A stretch of 21,008 nt of DNA from Ophiothrix spiculata (lineage: Eukaryota; Echinodermata; Ophiuroidea; Amphilepidida; Ophiotrichidae), in the NCBI GenBank assembly GCA_000969725.1, contig JXSR01S029216.1. One strand, written 5' to 3'. The position numbers were made by a program, and so were the translations under genes. The notes beneath the pieces are model-generated. The model made no database searches, was not told the origin of the DNA, and was given only the letters and a program-made list of their open reading frames with translations. The number at the start of each line of letters is the position of its first letter. Position 1 is the first letter of the stretch. Below, piece after piece: positions 1 through 9,850 of the stretch.

Positions 1-107
1 CCTATTATAGTTAATGAAATGGAGGTTTCAAGGCTGTTTCTTTCAAACTGGACATCACCGGTTCAAAGCCTTGTAATGCCTTCCATACCTTTTATCACAG
101 AAGTGAA
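1..107. repeat. Second copy of the array unit and gene tail
   Basis: Positions 1-95 are identical to 2133-2227, that is array unit 2 with its upstream edge. The match then switches to TCACAGAAGTGAA, which otherwise occurs just inside exon 4 (from 2404). On the minus strand this gives FTSVIKGMEGITRL and a stop, so the end of the coding sequence is duplicated about 2.3 kb downstream. The copy runs off the window start. It may be a segmental duplication, an alternative terminal exon or an assembly or haplotype duplicate. Confidence 0.85.
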
Positions 108-685
108 CACAGAGTCATTGCATAAAAGTATATATTTCGATAAATTTTATAAACACCCTACACATCATTATAAGGATAGGTGCAAATACAGTACTCTGAA
201 AAAACCAATTTTTTTTATTCTGGGCGGAACCAAATCGCAGCTTGCTTGAACATCACACCAATCAAATCATGACAATGATCAAGTCACACAGCAACAAAAC
301 AGTTAAATCACACGAGCTCACAAGTATCGTGTGAGTTGAATGTGAACTTAAACCTAGTCGCACAAGACATGTAAAAGTGAAAAGGTTTTCTCCAGGTAGT
401 GTAAGTAAGACAAAGAGGGTTGGAGGTTACGGAACTAACCCCCTAAAAAGATGATTTTACCCCTATAAAATGATATCTTTTTCATGTATAATAGAGGTTA
501 TATATGTAAGTCCTGAAAGACCCATGAGCAGGAAACAATGCTCTGAGGAAATTCCTTGAACTTTAATACAAGGCTCTATGGTGAGGAAGGACTTTGCTCC
601 TGAGGGAAAGGAAGATTTTTTTATTTTTTTTTTTTGGGGGGGCACTTTTTATCACCCCCTCATACACCCCTGAATGAGGCTCTGT
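108..685. other. Non-coding 3' flank, nothing recognised
   Basis: There is AT-rich sequence with a poly-T/poly-G stretch at about 617-652. The minus-strand AATAAA at about 216-221 and 618-623 could serve as distant poly(A) signals, but both fall in homopolymer runs. The 60-codon minus ORF here has no protein-like features. Confidence 0.5.
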
Positions 686-972
686 TAGGCCTCTTATCCA
701 TTGGCTGTACCCATATGCATTGTACCCTAGTCTCATTTTTCATTGTTTGTAATTGTGCGGCGCAACACAAACAATAAACTTTGTTCTGCTTAGTGATCAT
801 GTTGGTGACCTGTGTACAGCAGATATTTCTATTACCTGATACTCACCAAGTATGAACATGTTGATTGTTGGTGCTGCCAAGTCGTAAGAAACATCTGCCG
901 TACATTACAAACAATGGAAAACGAGACATGGGCACACGGAATATGGGTACAGTCAATGGATACAAGGCCTTA
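686..972. mobile_element. Foldback/MITE-like element with about 68-bp inverted ends
   Basis: The left arm 686-754 (TAGGCCTCTTATCCATTGGC, then CTGTACCCATA, ending CATTGTTTGTAA) matches the reverse complement of 903-972 with scattered substitutions. A second pairing lies inside: TGTACAGCAGATATTTC on the left and its inverse near 890-906. There is no coding capacity. The superfamily is unknown and no clear target-site duplication is visible. Confidence 0.75.
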
Positions 973-2050
973 CGAGGAGTGACACCATCTTGTCAAGGAA
1001 GGATGACTGACGCTTGATTACTGGATTAAAGATATATATTAGATACACTATAATATGAATTGTGAAAAAAGGTTGAAAGCACCAGATTCGATTTGGCAAA
1101 CTTTAGGCTACATTTTTAAGAGGGCACAGTAATAGATTATATATAAATGATAGATTACAAAATGCTAGATAATTTCTCTATATCCATGAAGAGCACCCAC
1201 ATTTTGCAATTACATTTTGTATTCTATACTGAAAATGTCAAAAGAGGGCTCACTCATGATTACAAATGCAAAACAGAAGGTCTAATGTGGAAGGATCTTA
1301 CACAAATCTCTCTATTCATATTTCTAGGAGATTATAGCAAAGATAAATATTTGCATTTCAAAAATGGACACAACTGCATTAGTGCCACTGATGTTCTGCA
1401 AACATCTTGGGAACATTTAGACATTCTTAAAATGTTCTAAAATATTATTTGAAAGTCGGAAGTTACTAGGGTCCTTGGATTAAAACATACACTTCCAACT
1501 CAATATCAGTAAAGTAAAATATGAAAAAAGAGAAAATGGAAATTTTATGAAAACTAATAGAGGCATATGCACAAAGAGTTAGACCAGGACTAGCGCTAGA
1601 CCCGCACTAAGTCATGTTGTCCCAACAGAAAAATAATTTCTAATAATTTTAACCAGACCAAACTTCTGTATATGCATTGTCTCCTCACATTTTCCCAGGA
1701 TAGAATTCAACTAAGTGAAGTCTGTCCTGCTGGACCTCGTAAAGCCCAAGTGGAGAGCAAAGACTGACGAACAATCGCCTGTGAGTTAAATCTAGACTGA
1801 CTACTTAGTGTGGGCCTAATTTCAGGTTTAACTCTCGTGCCTACAAACCAATTTTTGCCATATAATTACTGGCTATTTCATTATTCAATTTGCTGACCCA
1901 TCTCCTGGAATCCATCGTAATCGTTGAAATCTTTGCAGGTATTGAGTTGCTGTCGCTGTAGTATGTTGTTCGATTAACAGAACACGAAATTATAATAAAA
2001 TCTATTAAGTCACTAAATCATTGTTTTGCTCAATATGAGTTGATTTACTA
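973..2050. other. Non-coding flank, nothing recognised
   Basis: The stretch is AT-rich, with one 97-codon plus ORF at 1147-1440 that shows no domain, no repeat pattern and no neighbouring exon signals. I regard it as chance. No poly(A) signal for the minus-strand gene was seen here. Confidence 0.5.
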
Positions 2051-2403
2051 CAGTTAATGAAAAATAGAGGTATCAAGGTCGTTTCTTTTAAACTGGATGT
2101 CGCTGGTTCAAAGCCTTGTAATGCCTTCCATACCTATTATAGTTAATGAAATGGAGGTTTCAAGGCTGTTTCTTTCAAACTGGACATCACCGGTTCAAAG
2201 CCTTGTAATGCCTTCCATACCTTTTATAGTTAATGAAAATAGAAGTTTTCAAGGTTGTTTCTTTCAAACTCGATGTTGCCGGTTCAAAGCCTTGTAATGC
2301 CTTCCATACCTTTTGTAGTTAATGAAAATGGAGGTTTTCAAAGGCTGTTTCTGTCTAACTCGATGTTGCCGGTTCAAAGCCTTGTAATGCCTTCCATACC
2401 TTC
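2051..2403. repeat. Tandem array, four units of about 87-90 bp, overlapping the stop codon
   Basis: Units begin near 2051, 2141, 2228 and 2317. Each reads AGTTAATGAAA, GGAGGTTTCAAGG, then GGTTCAAAGCCTTGTAATGC and CTTCCATACC on the plus strand. The distal half (GTTCAAAGCCTTGTAATGCCT) is nearly invariant, while the middle varies. On the minus strand each unit repeats the codons GMEGITRL plus TGA. Only the copy at 2374-2400 is joined to exon 4. The variation between units indicates an older minisatellite, not an assembly stutter. Confidence 0.9.
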
Positions 2404-2601
2404 CATCACAGAAGTGAAGTCTGTCAAACTCATATAGTCCAAATCTTCATCGTCACCAGTGTAATCTTCGCTGGTTTCATCTTCTTCTTGTTCGTAGAGA
2501 GGATTATTCCTTGAGAGCTCCAAGCAGCAGGGAAGCTGTTCACGTTGCAGAGAGTAATGATGGATAAGTCTCGGGAGATCTGGAAAGTCACGTCCAAAAC
2601 C
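2374..2601 (-). CDS. Exon 4: end of SH2 domain, acidic tail and stop codon
   Basis: The acceptor TTAATTTCAG|GG opens a phase-0 exon of 75 codons plus TGA. The first 30 residues complete the SH2 domain (FGRDFPDLPRLIHHYSL, then LPCCLELS), a typical helix B and final strand. A tail of about 45 residues follows, very acidic, with three tyrosines (NPLYEQEED, SEDYTGDDED and LDYMSL) that could be kinase targets, by inference. The last eight codons (GMEGITRL) and the stop lie inside the first unit of a tandem repeat that continues into the 3' flank. The protein therefore appears to have taken its final residues from repeat sequence, or the repeat grew from the gene end. There is no room for a tensin-type PTB domain before the stop. 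Confidence 0.85.
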   Translation of the reverse strand, partial: GFGRDFPDLPRLIHHYSLQREQLPCCLELSRNNPLYEQEEDETSEDYTGDDEDLDYMSLTDFTSVMEGMEGITRL

Positions 2602-2651
2602 CTGAAATTAAGAGAAAGGAAAAAAGTTGGTCCAGGAATGCAATTTTATCA

Positions 2652-2816
2652 CATATATGTGTACCGCCGCGGCAAAAGGGTCCAGTTGTCGACTCCTACA
2701 TGTTGCTCATTGTAGCATATCTGATGTATACAAATACCATACATTAGATATGCTACAAGGAGCAACATGTACGAGCCGACAACTGGACCCTTTTGCCGCG
2801 GCGGTACACATATATG
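2652..2816. repeat. 165-bp near-perfect hairpin (78-bp stem, 9-nt loop) in intron 3
   Basis: Positions 2652-2729 pair with 2739-2816 about a centre at 2734. I count four mismatches in 78, with no gap. The outer arm includes CATATATGTGTACCGCCGCG and GCAAAAGGGTCCAGTTGTCG, and is far richer in GC than its surroundings. No coding frame or target-site duplication is evident. It could be a very small foldback transposon. Being inside an intron it would be transcribed as a long RNA hairpin. Confidence 0.9.
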
Positions 2817-2924
2817 CAAATGTTACTTTGAATAGTTAACCATAAAATGCACTGAACAGGGTTGAAGACATTTGAATGGGACTTGAATTTGTTGGTATTA
2901 AACCTTTGGTCTTTGGGCTTAGGG

Positions 2925-3210
2925 GAAGCGGGTTAGTGTAGCGGTATTTCCCTCGCTTTGCACCAATGAGGTCCCGGGTTCGAGTCCCGCGCCCGGGGCC
3001 TTATGTTCATTTGGTTTTCAGTCCATGCTCGCTTCCGCAGGTTTTTCTCCGGGTCCTCCGGTTTTCCTCCTGTACTAAAACTGAATATTAAGAAAGATCT
3101 ATAGGACCCCAATTGAAATAAGCTTCATTAGAGGCTTTCTTGGGTTATCCTTGGCTAACAGCCTAAAGAATTCTTTCTTACTTTGCTGCGCTTGGATTAA
3201 AATCATGTAA
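2925..3210 (+). mobile_element. tRNA-derived SINE
   Basis: A pol III promoter is visible: box A TAGTGTAGCGG (2934-2944) and box B GGTTCGAGTCC (2977-2987), spaced as in tRNA. The head resembles a tRNA-Val/Gly type, but the acceptor stem does not pair, so this is not a functional tRNA. A body follows (GGTTTTTCTCCGGGTCCTCC, GGTTTTCCTCC) with the look of the conserved central domains of animal SINEs. The 3' limit near 3210 is a guess. Confidence 0.7.
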
Positions 3211-4130
3211 AAATGTTGTCATTGTCACCATCATCATCAGCTGTGTAGCAAGTAACTTGAAACTTAAAGACTAGGTTTGTTGAAGTATGATGAAGAGGTT
3301 TGGAAACCAAGGTCATTTGGTGATTTTATTGCAACATTTTTCAATTTAACTTTTTATAATGCTGGATCATATTGCGATGAAATGACTCTTTTTCCAAAGC
3401 TTTAAACAATATTGATCAGGTTTACTTCACAGATAATGTTAAGTTACCATGAGAAATTATAGAGCCTCTATGCAGGGGTTCTCAACTATATCTAGTTCCT
3501 AGAATGCGCCACATAAATGAGAAAATTGTAGGCAAAAGCACCACATGCATCTTTTTTTCAGTATATTTCTAATATATTTCTTTTTTTTTTTGAGAGGGCA
3601 AAAGCACCAATCTGTAACAGTCAAAGCGCCAAATTTTGCGTGTGCGCCACTAGTTGAGAATCCCCGCTGTATAGGGATGCCAACTATTATGTCCTGTAAG
3701 CTTACTCCCGAATTACTACACAACTTACAAGGAGGAAACCTTGGTTGAGTTAAAGTCATGTCTTGAAAATCTGGATATTATACCACAAAGCCTATGATTA
3801 ATTGCTTAAGACATTTGTCTTGCAAATAACACATTCTGGGTGGAATTCTGAGGTAAAATTAATTTTCTCCTATGTTAATATCATGAAAATAATCAAACCA
3901 CATATTTCGAAGTCCGATTAATGCAATCTCCCCTGATATGAAAATCTGAAGGCAAACTAAAAAAAACCCACCTCTTTATTTCAAAAATACAAAATCAATT
4001 CAACTTAGAATATTTTCTGACAGTGCATTATCAACAAAGTCCTCTGCTATACATGACTAAATTGTATAATGATCACATCTGTTAATGTTGGTTTTTGTGA
4101 TTCTCACATTCAATTTTTCTATGACTTTTT
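3211..4130. other. Intron 3 remainder, nothing recognised
   Basis: The sequence is AT-rich, with short homopolymers (a T run near 3580). Overlapping ORFs of 86 and 67 codons on opposite strands at 3499-3759 contain poly-Lys/Phe stretches from the T run and are not credible genes. Confidence 0.5.
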
Positions 4131-4149
4131 AATATATGCTGCTGATCAG

Positions 4150-4420
4150 TAAAATGAGGTTCTGTGGTGTGTGGGGTGTGTTTGTGAGTGTGGTTGAGGA
4201 GAGTGGGTGCTCTTAAAAGTATTGTTTAGTGGATATGGAATGAGTGATGAGAAGTAAGCTTGCAAACATTTTTATGTAGAATATATATATTTGCTATTGA
4301 GGTGTTTATATTTTAATGTCAAAATTGTAAAATTGTTGTAATTCAGCTGCTTTTTGCTGCAATGACAGTTGTTAATAAACCTTTAATGAAATGAATGAAT
4401 GAAATGGAATGAATGAGTTA
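4150..4420 (+). mobile_element. LINE-like 3' end with ATGA microsatellite tail
   Basis: The stretch has GT-rich sequence, then TTGTAATTCAGCTGC, a short palindrome (CAGCTGCTTTTTGCTGC), then AATAAACCTTTAATGAAATG and imperfect ATGA repeats. From family knowledge, CR1/L2-like LINEs often end this way: a terminal stem followed by a short tandem repeat. No coding sequence is attached. The tail stops about 10 bp from the exon 3 donor. Confidence 0.45.
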
Positions 4421-4429
4421 TATACTGAC

Positions 4430-4604
4430 CTTGATTGTATATCCGCCGTTTTTGGTTCTAACCACCAAGTAATTAGCGATGCCTGTTTCGTTGAAATCTT
4501 TGTCAACTTTCATGGACAATGCAAAGCATCCTGGGTGACTCTTGCTTTCTCGTACAATGAACGCTCCTTTCTCTTCTTGTTGAAGAATCTCTACTGCAAT
4601 TTCC
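4430..4604 (-). CDS. Exon 3: SH2 domain core with FIVRES motif
   Basis: The acceptor TTACAG|GG and donor AAG|GTCAGT bound a 175-nt exon of 58 complete codons plus the base completing the split Arg. It reads REIAVEILQQ, then EKGAFIVRES. The Arg of FIVRES (residue about 378) is the invariant phosphotyrosine-binding Arg of strand B. It continues through the core strands (CFALSMKV, then NYLVVRTKNGGYTIK). At the usual His of strand D (the HY/HF position) the sequence has Asn (residue about 404), which is uncommon. The opening resembles tensin SH2 domains (W-[YF]-K, RE-x-A, GAFI-[IV]-R). The plus-strand ORF over this exon is a shadow. A LINE-like 3' tail with ATGA repeats lies directly beside the donor. 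Confidence 0.88.
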
Positions 4605-4679
4605 CTGTAATGAACAAAAAAAAATAGAGAAACATTAATTTTTGGATAGTTGCTACAATATTTATTTTACAACAGCCAA

Positions 4680-4970
4680 TCTATACCTACAGAGCAGATA
4701 TGTTCATCTAATTTTCAAACAGCCTGGATGCATAAATGCCCCTCCTCTTCTCCGACCCCTTTATTGGCTCCCAATAACTAAGAGGATAAAATTTAAGCTT
4801 ATGTGCCTTTCTTTCAAGGCTTTCCATGAGAAGTCCCTGCAGTAATTGTCATCTTATTTCAAACTTTATAGGACCACATGTATACTATTCATTCTGACTT
4901 GTCCATCACTTTCTCTGTGCCCCGCTCCAAGAAGCAATCGGGTGATGGTGCTTTTATATTAGCCTTCAGT
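4680..4970 (+). pseudogene. CR1/L2/Rex-like LINE reverse transcriptase C-terminal fragment
   Basis: The plus frame ending at 4845 reads APPLLRPLYWLPITKRIKFK then LMCLSFKAFHEKS. This is close to the LHWLP...RI.FK...L.FKA block near the C-terminus of CR1/L2-type ORF2. After a stop or shift, another frame continues with SVPRSKKQSGDGAFILAF, matching the VPRSK...GDRAFS block that follows in such elements. There are stops between the blocks, so it is dead. It sits in intron 2, antisense to the host gene. Confidence 0.75.
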
Positions 4971-5149
4971 TGCTTAATTTGCAGTTGTCAAGGTTCATTC
5001 ACTAGTTCATAATAAGCATTGCTTTTGATCATCATATATCTGTGGGTGGACAGTTAGATATCCTGTTTAGGAATTTATTAAAACAATTTAATCAAAATTG
5101 TGTCTATCAAATAACGAGATGCGGCAACATTCAATAAAGCCACACCTAT

Positions 5150-5415
5150 ATCATATGAGCTAAATGAATATATATAATGACCATAGGAAGATCCAATTTT
5201 ATTAGTATTTGAACCTTCGTAGGGTCATAATTATTTTGGAAAGTAAATGACCCTTGGAAGGTTCTATTTTCTGTAGCAATTTGCAACATAATGCTCTCAC
5301 AACCAGATATGAGATATTTGGGAGCAAAAGAAATCAGGGCTACTGGGGAGTTGAAACACGAACCTCTCACTTTTCTGACTAGTTAAACAACCACCACCAA
5401 CTGACTAGACTGACA
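5150..5415 (-). mobile_element. Degenerate tRNA-derived SINE (minus strand)
   Basis: Read on the minus strand from about 5400, CTAGTCAGTTGGTGGTGG resembles a tRNA D-arm/box A, and AGGTTCGTGTTTC, about 40 nt later, resembles box B with two changes. The body contains two related blocks (GAACCTTCCAAGGGTCAT and GACCCTACGAAGGTTC). The class is plausible but the match is weak. Confidence 0.4.
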
Positions 5416-6420
5416 AGCTAAACAACAAGAAACTGAACCAGTCTTTTATTAATTTTATTTCACATTATTTATTCTAAATCAACCTATACTGTGCCCAAAA
5501 TCCAGTACTTTCTAATCCTATACATTTTCCCTCAAATCAAATTCCCAAATAGCTGCTTGGACAGTAGAAACACATATTAATATACATTTATGCGGACTCC
5601 AGGATAATTAAATTAGCAGCTTTGTTCATTCAGGAAAAATCAATTTCTTTTTCTTGATCAAGAACTTGTGAAAAAGATTCTGAGAAAATTTGCTGTTTGC
5701 ACGTCACAAATTGCAAACATAACAACCCACAAGTAAGCAAAGATAAATGCTGCACAAAATTTTAAAATTGGTGAGATCTATGCCAAGTTTATCACAAAAA
5801 ATACTGAGTTTAAGGCAACGTAAAACAATTTTCTTTTTTTGAAGATCCTTAAAATGGCAAATCATATTGCAAAATGAATATTGACACGTTTCGGGAGAGC
5901 TGTGATCACTAACACTTCAAATGATGCAAAAATCTCAAAATATTTTGTAAAAAGTTTTGGGACTATATTAAATTTGCACAACGCCCTTTTAAGATGTTCA
6001 GCAACTCGCACTATACTATATGACAGACGAACTCTGGTCAGTAAAAACATCCTGTTACAATAGGAAATCCATTGGCCTAGAATCCAGGAAATGTTTACTT
6101 GTTCCAAGGACTAGACCTACCTGGAATGTCTAACATGGCCCAGTCTATTTAAACATCTGGAGATTTTGTGATAAAGCTCATATGCATGTTATAATACATA
6201 AGCCATGAGTATTTAATCATAGATGAAATTAAATACCTATCTAGGTTCTATTTCTCGTGCTTATGATCTTGGAGTATTCTTGAACACTGTGTTGGGATCA
6301 AACATACTACTACAACATCAAATGCAAGTTACTATCTTGTTCAAGGTTAGTAACAGTTGCGGTTCAGTATGAACTCAAAACTTTCAATGCTATAAAGAGA
6401 AAGGTACTTAAATGTATCAA
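5416..6420. other. Intron 2 segment, nothing recognised
   Basis: AT-rich non-coding sequence. The two ORFs at 5862-6107 overlap on opposite strands and show no domain features. Confidence 0.5.
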
Positions 6421-6422
6421 AG

Positions 6423-6755
6423 GTTGCATGGCATAAAGCCTTAGGAAAACTGGGTAACCGTACAGCAAAAAATTACACTGATCTTACAAACTATCTGCAC
6501 CACCTGCTTTTAAAAATTCTTCAACTCTTAAAATATTGAAAAATAGGAAACGTTGTTGCTTAGTGGATTTGAACCCCATCTCTAAAGTCAATTAAGAGTT
6601 AGTTGGAAACTAGTCTCATGGTTGCATGGCATTAATCTTAAGAAAACTTTTAAGTAAATAAGTTTCAGAAAACTAGGTTACATTATGGCAAACACTGACA
6701 TTCACTGATCTCACAAATTCCTTTTGACACTGCACCACCCAGCTTCAAACTCAAA
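6423..6755. repeat. Diverged direct duplication (two copies)
   Basis: GGTTGCATGGCAT, CTTA-GAAAAC, then AAAACTGGGTAACCGTA...CACTGATCTTACAAA and CTGCACCACC, at about 6423-6512, reappear in the same order at about 6620-6742 with substitutions and an insertion. Each is followed by C/T-rich sequence. This is an old tandem duplication or two related repeat insertions. Confidence 0.6.
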
Positions 6756-6759
6756 TCAC

Positions 6760-9109
6760 TAACGAAAAGGAAATCTTGCATTTCTCACTTATCATCTCCA
6801 AACTTTCTTCTTTACAATTCTCATCTACCATTTTGGTAAAAATGCAGGTGTGCTTCCTTGGTCTAAAAATTAACACGTCAATAGTCTTTATTTTGTTGAC
6901 TCGCAAGTTTCTACAACATCAAAAACTGTGGCATATTTAGAACAAGTTGTCATGTGTAGTATCTTTAATTTCAAGATGATACCTTGATTTTGTGTTAATA
7001 TAATCAGAAATATCCTAAATCGGTTCATTAACCCTAACCGTGCCAGTGCATGCGGCTTCATGGAGCGGGTGTGAAGAGGAAGGGTGGGCCCATCTAAGGA
7101 GAACTTGATGTTGAACTTCTCTTGTATTTATTTATCAAGTGAAATATTTAACTCTGAATTTGTAAAGCTATTCCTAACACTTTCACTTTTATTTCATAGT
7201 TTTTAAAGTGGAAAGGTCTACTAAGTTTAAATACATCTGAGAAAGGGAGAAGGAAAAATGAATGCAGCGAGTACATTGGCTCTGGGCTCAAACTGAAGAG
7301 AAGGGGCCTGTCACATCCAAAGAAAGACTTGGTGCTGCACACTACCGGAAGCATTGGCAAGTTAAGTTTTCTGCCAGCCAAGATTTGGACAATTGCATAG
7401 TTTTTAGTACCTATTCACTATTTTCTGTATCTCTTTTGGATCTTTGGACCATTATAGCACGTCAGGTTTGCATTGGGGCTATCTAAATGAAACACAGATA
7501 CCGATCAAAGCTCATGGCAGAGATCCAGAGCTGAAAACCAGATCTTTGTAGATAAAGCTATAAAGGTGTTAGCGCCGGATCTGATGCCTCGGTTTAGCAG
7601 CTTATGGAGATGCACCATTGATTTAGTTCTGCACTCTAGCCCTAAAATTAGCATTCGCATAATTATGCACTTTTTCTCTGGTCTTTGCACTTACTGCACC
7701 TGCAAGTCTTTAAACAATCACTGTGTATTACGCAGAGGAAAATTACACGCCTGTCTAAAAGGAATTAAAACTCGACAGGTTCAGTATGGGAATCACAGAA
7801 CCTCAGTGTCTTCACCAAAATGAAGAAATCTTCACCTAAAGTGACACAATCTTCCTTACTTTTTCTATTAATTTATCAAGCATGGGATTATACTTTTACA
7901 TTGAAGGGAAAACACCTAGGAAAAGTGTGGCCTATTTTTTACAGGTCAAAATAGAACTCCACCTGCAAAAAAGATTCTACACAAACACCATGTTATGACA
8001 CCTGAAAATAATGACCTTGATAGGCCTACAATTCATACATAGGCAAGCCTACACAAGCAAACAGGACGTACAAATAACATTCCATGTGGGCTAAGCATAT
8101 TATCGTAGGTGTATGTGATCTTGCAACTACACCCACCAGTATGTAAGCCTCAGTTCATGTCCTCAATAAAAGACAGGTGGATACTGTTATTATTGAAATC
8201 ATTAAATTTCCTATAAATCAAATCTGTAGGGTGTGTAATGAGAGCGTGTGCAATTACGCACCGATAACGAAAATGCACTGCGCGTGCCTTGATTGGTTGT
8301 TTGACGTGGTAATCGCAAAAAAAGAAAGTCTTTCATACTACGCCAGGTCATACCCTTAACACTCCACGGATTTGATGTTTTCAAAATATAATGACTTTTT
8401 GTGACTAGGAAATGTAATGATTTCAATAATAGTACAACGTAAGTGTAGGCAAAACCATTTCTTTTCTAGGGTCTCTGATCTTACAAAATTCAACCTACTT
8501 GGCTAAATATTGAGTCTTGTGTACTGGACACTTCAAATCAAATTGTCATTTTTCACCATATTCATTGTGCTTCATATCATGACCTGAGGAATCAAATAAA
8601 CAGCTAGTGCACCATAATAGTCCATTGGCCTCTATGCCAAGAACCAACAACAGATCCCTGTGTTAGACGTCAATACAGGAAGCAATTGGGCTGTTTAAAG
8701 GCGGGCTGATGTGTATATACACAACACATGTGTTACTGTACAGACAAAGACATTACATATAGAGCCGTGGAACCCACATGACCTGCCTGTAATAATGATG
8801 TTACCCATGTGTTTGATCAATGTCTGCTATGAGATCTGCCGATCAGTGATAAGGACACATACAATGGCCACCATTTTTCAAAGAGGGTATAGACCTTTAA
8901 TGGGAACCTTTAAAATCAATTTTATTTTCAGTGGAATTTATTTCTTTGAGGGCAATTTTACTTTTGTGTAAAAGTAGCATCTGCTAACCCTAACCTCCCT
9001 GAATCTTGAATATCTCAAGCTTATAGTCCATATAAAAGTCAAAGCCTCACCCATTTTGATATTCCTTCGTTTATCTCTCATATAATGTTAATTACCTTTT
9101 TTAATATCA
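6760..9109. other. Intron 2 segment, nothing recognised
   Basis: There are 2.3 kb without a supportable gene. A short GC-richer patch lies at about 7035-7095. ORFs of 60-86 codons are scattered on both strands, mostly overlapping, with no recognisable domains and no consistent exon-like borders. Confidence 0.5.
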
Positions 9110-9368
9110 CAGTGGTGGATTTAGAGGGGGCGCAGCCGGCGCGCGTCCCCACTTATTTTGGTAGAGCAGCAAACAGCCATTGCTTTTGAATGATTTTATT
9201 CCTTGAAAATTAATAATTTCGCAAGAACGGCAGCAAATGCATCAGGTATATTCGAACAGTTCTGCACCCTTAACCCCACTCTTTTAGAGCAACATTTGAC
9301 TTTGAATGGACACCAAAGCGCTGTCAAAATCATGCCCCCTCTTTAGGAAATTCCTGTATCCGCCCCTG
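9110..9368. mobile_element. hAT-like MITE, copy A
   Basis: The left end CAGTGGTGGATTTAGAGGGG and the inverted right end (reverse complement CAGGGGCGGATACAGGA, then AAAGAGGGGG a little inside) form imperfect terminal repeats of the CAG-N-GGCGGAT type. The flanks are TATCA and CATCA, a four-of-five match suggesting a 5-bp target duplication. There is no transposase, so it is non-autonomous. Confidence 0.7.
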
Positions 9369-9456
9369 CATCATACTGGTACAAACTGGAATAACCTTCC
9401 ATGTCATGTCACATATCATGCTATGGTGATGACTTCTAATTAAGGAGCTGCTCTAA

Positions 9457-9553
9457 AACTCAAACGGTGCGGTTTTCTACCAGTTCTGGGCGGTTGGTTA
9501 TTGTTTATTCCGGTTGAACTGGCCAGAACTGGCAGGTAACTACCGGTTGAGTT
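9457..9553. repeat. Imperfect 97-bp hairpin
   Basis: AACTCAAACGGTGCGG, then ACCAGTTCTGGGCGGTT, on the left match the reverse complement of 9515-9553 (AACTCAACCGGTAGTT, then GCCAGTTCTGGCCAGTT). This is probably the remains of a small foldback element. Confidence 0.55.
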
Positions 9554-9771
9554 ATGAAGTGTCCCCTAATTTTACACCAGGATGTACACTATCACCCTAA
9601 TCAAAATGTATCTTACAATATTATACTCCAAAATGGGTGAGACTTGATCTAATAAGTTAAATTAACTTCTTTTATTTAAAAAAAAAAGCGATGTACCAAT
9701 AACAGGAAACATTTGTAAATTCAACCTTGAGTTTTGTCCCAAACTTTGACACTAATGACAGTTCTTCAGCG

Positions 9772-9837
9772 TAGAGCCAAGGCAAATCAATCAAAACATT
9801 TAAATAGAGCCAAGGCAAATCAATCAAAACATTTAAA
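9772..9837. repeat. Perfect 33-bp tandem duplication
   Basis: TAGAGCCAAGGCAAATCAAT plus CAAAACATTTAAA is present twice head to tail with no mismatch (9772-9804 and 9805-9837). It ends 13 bp before the SINE at 9851. Perfect identity implies a recent event. Confidence 0.9.
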
Positions 9838-9850
9838 TAGCATCTAACCT

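Noticed and set aside
1147..1440. 97-codon ORF
   Set aside because: The composition is like the surrounding AT-rich DNA, with no motif or splice context consistent with a gene.
2097..2437. Plus-strand ORFs with repeated VQSLVMPSIP peptide
   Set aside because: The peptide repetition is only the translation of the 88-bp tandem array, whose minus strand carries the end of the SH2 gene. There is no independent coding evidence.
2627..2839. 70-codon ORF across the hairpin
   Set aside because: It is a by-product of the inverted repeat: the two halves translate the same palindrome.
2925..3000. Functional tRNA gene
   Set aside because: Boxes A and B are present but the acceptor stem does not pair, and a SINE body follows.
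4387..4420. Simple ATGA microsatellite as an independent feature
   Set aside because: It is better explained as the tail of the LINE-like 3' end that precedes it.
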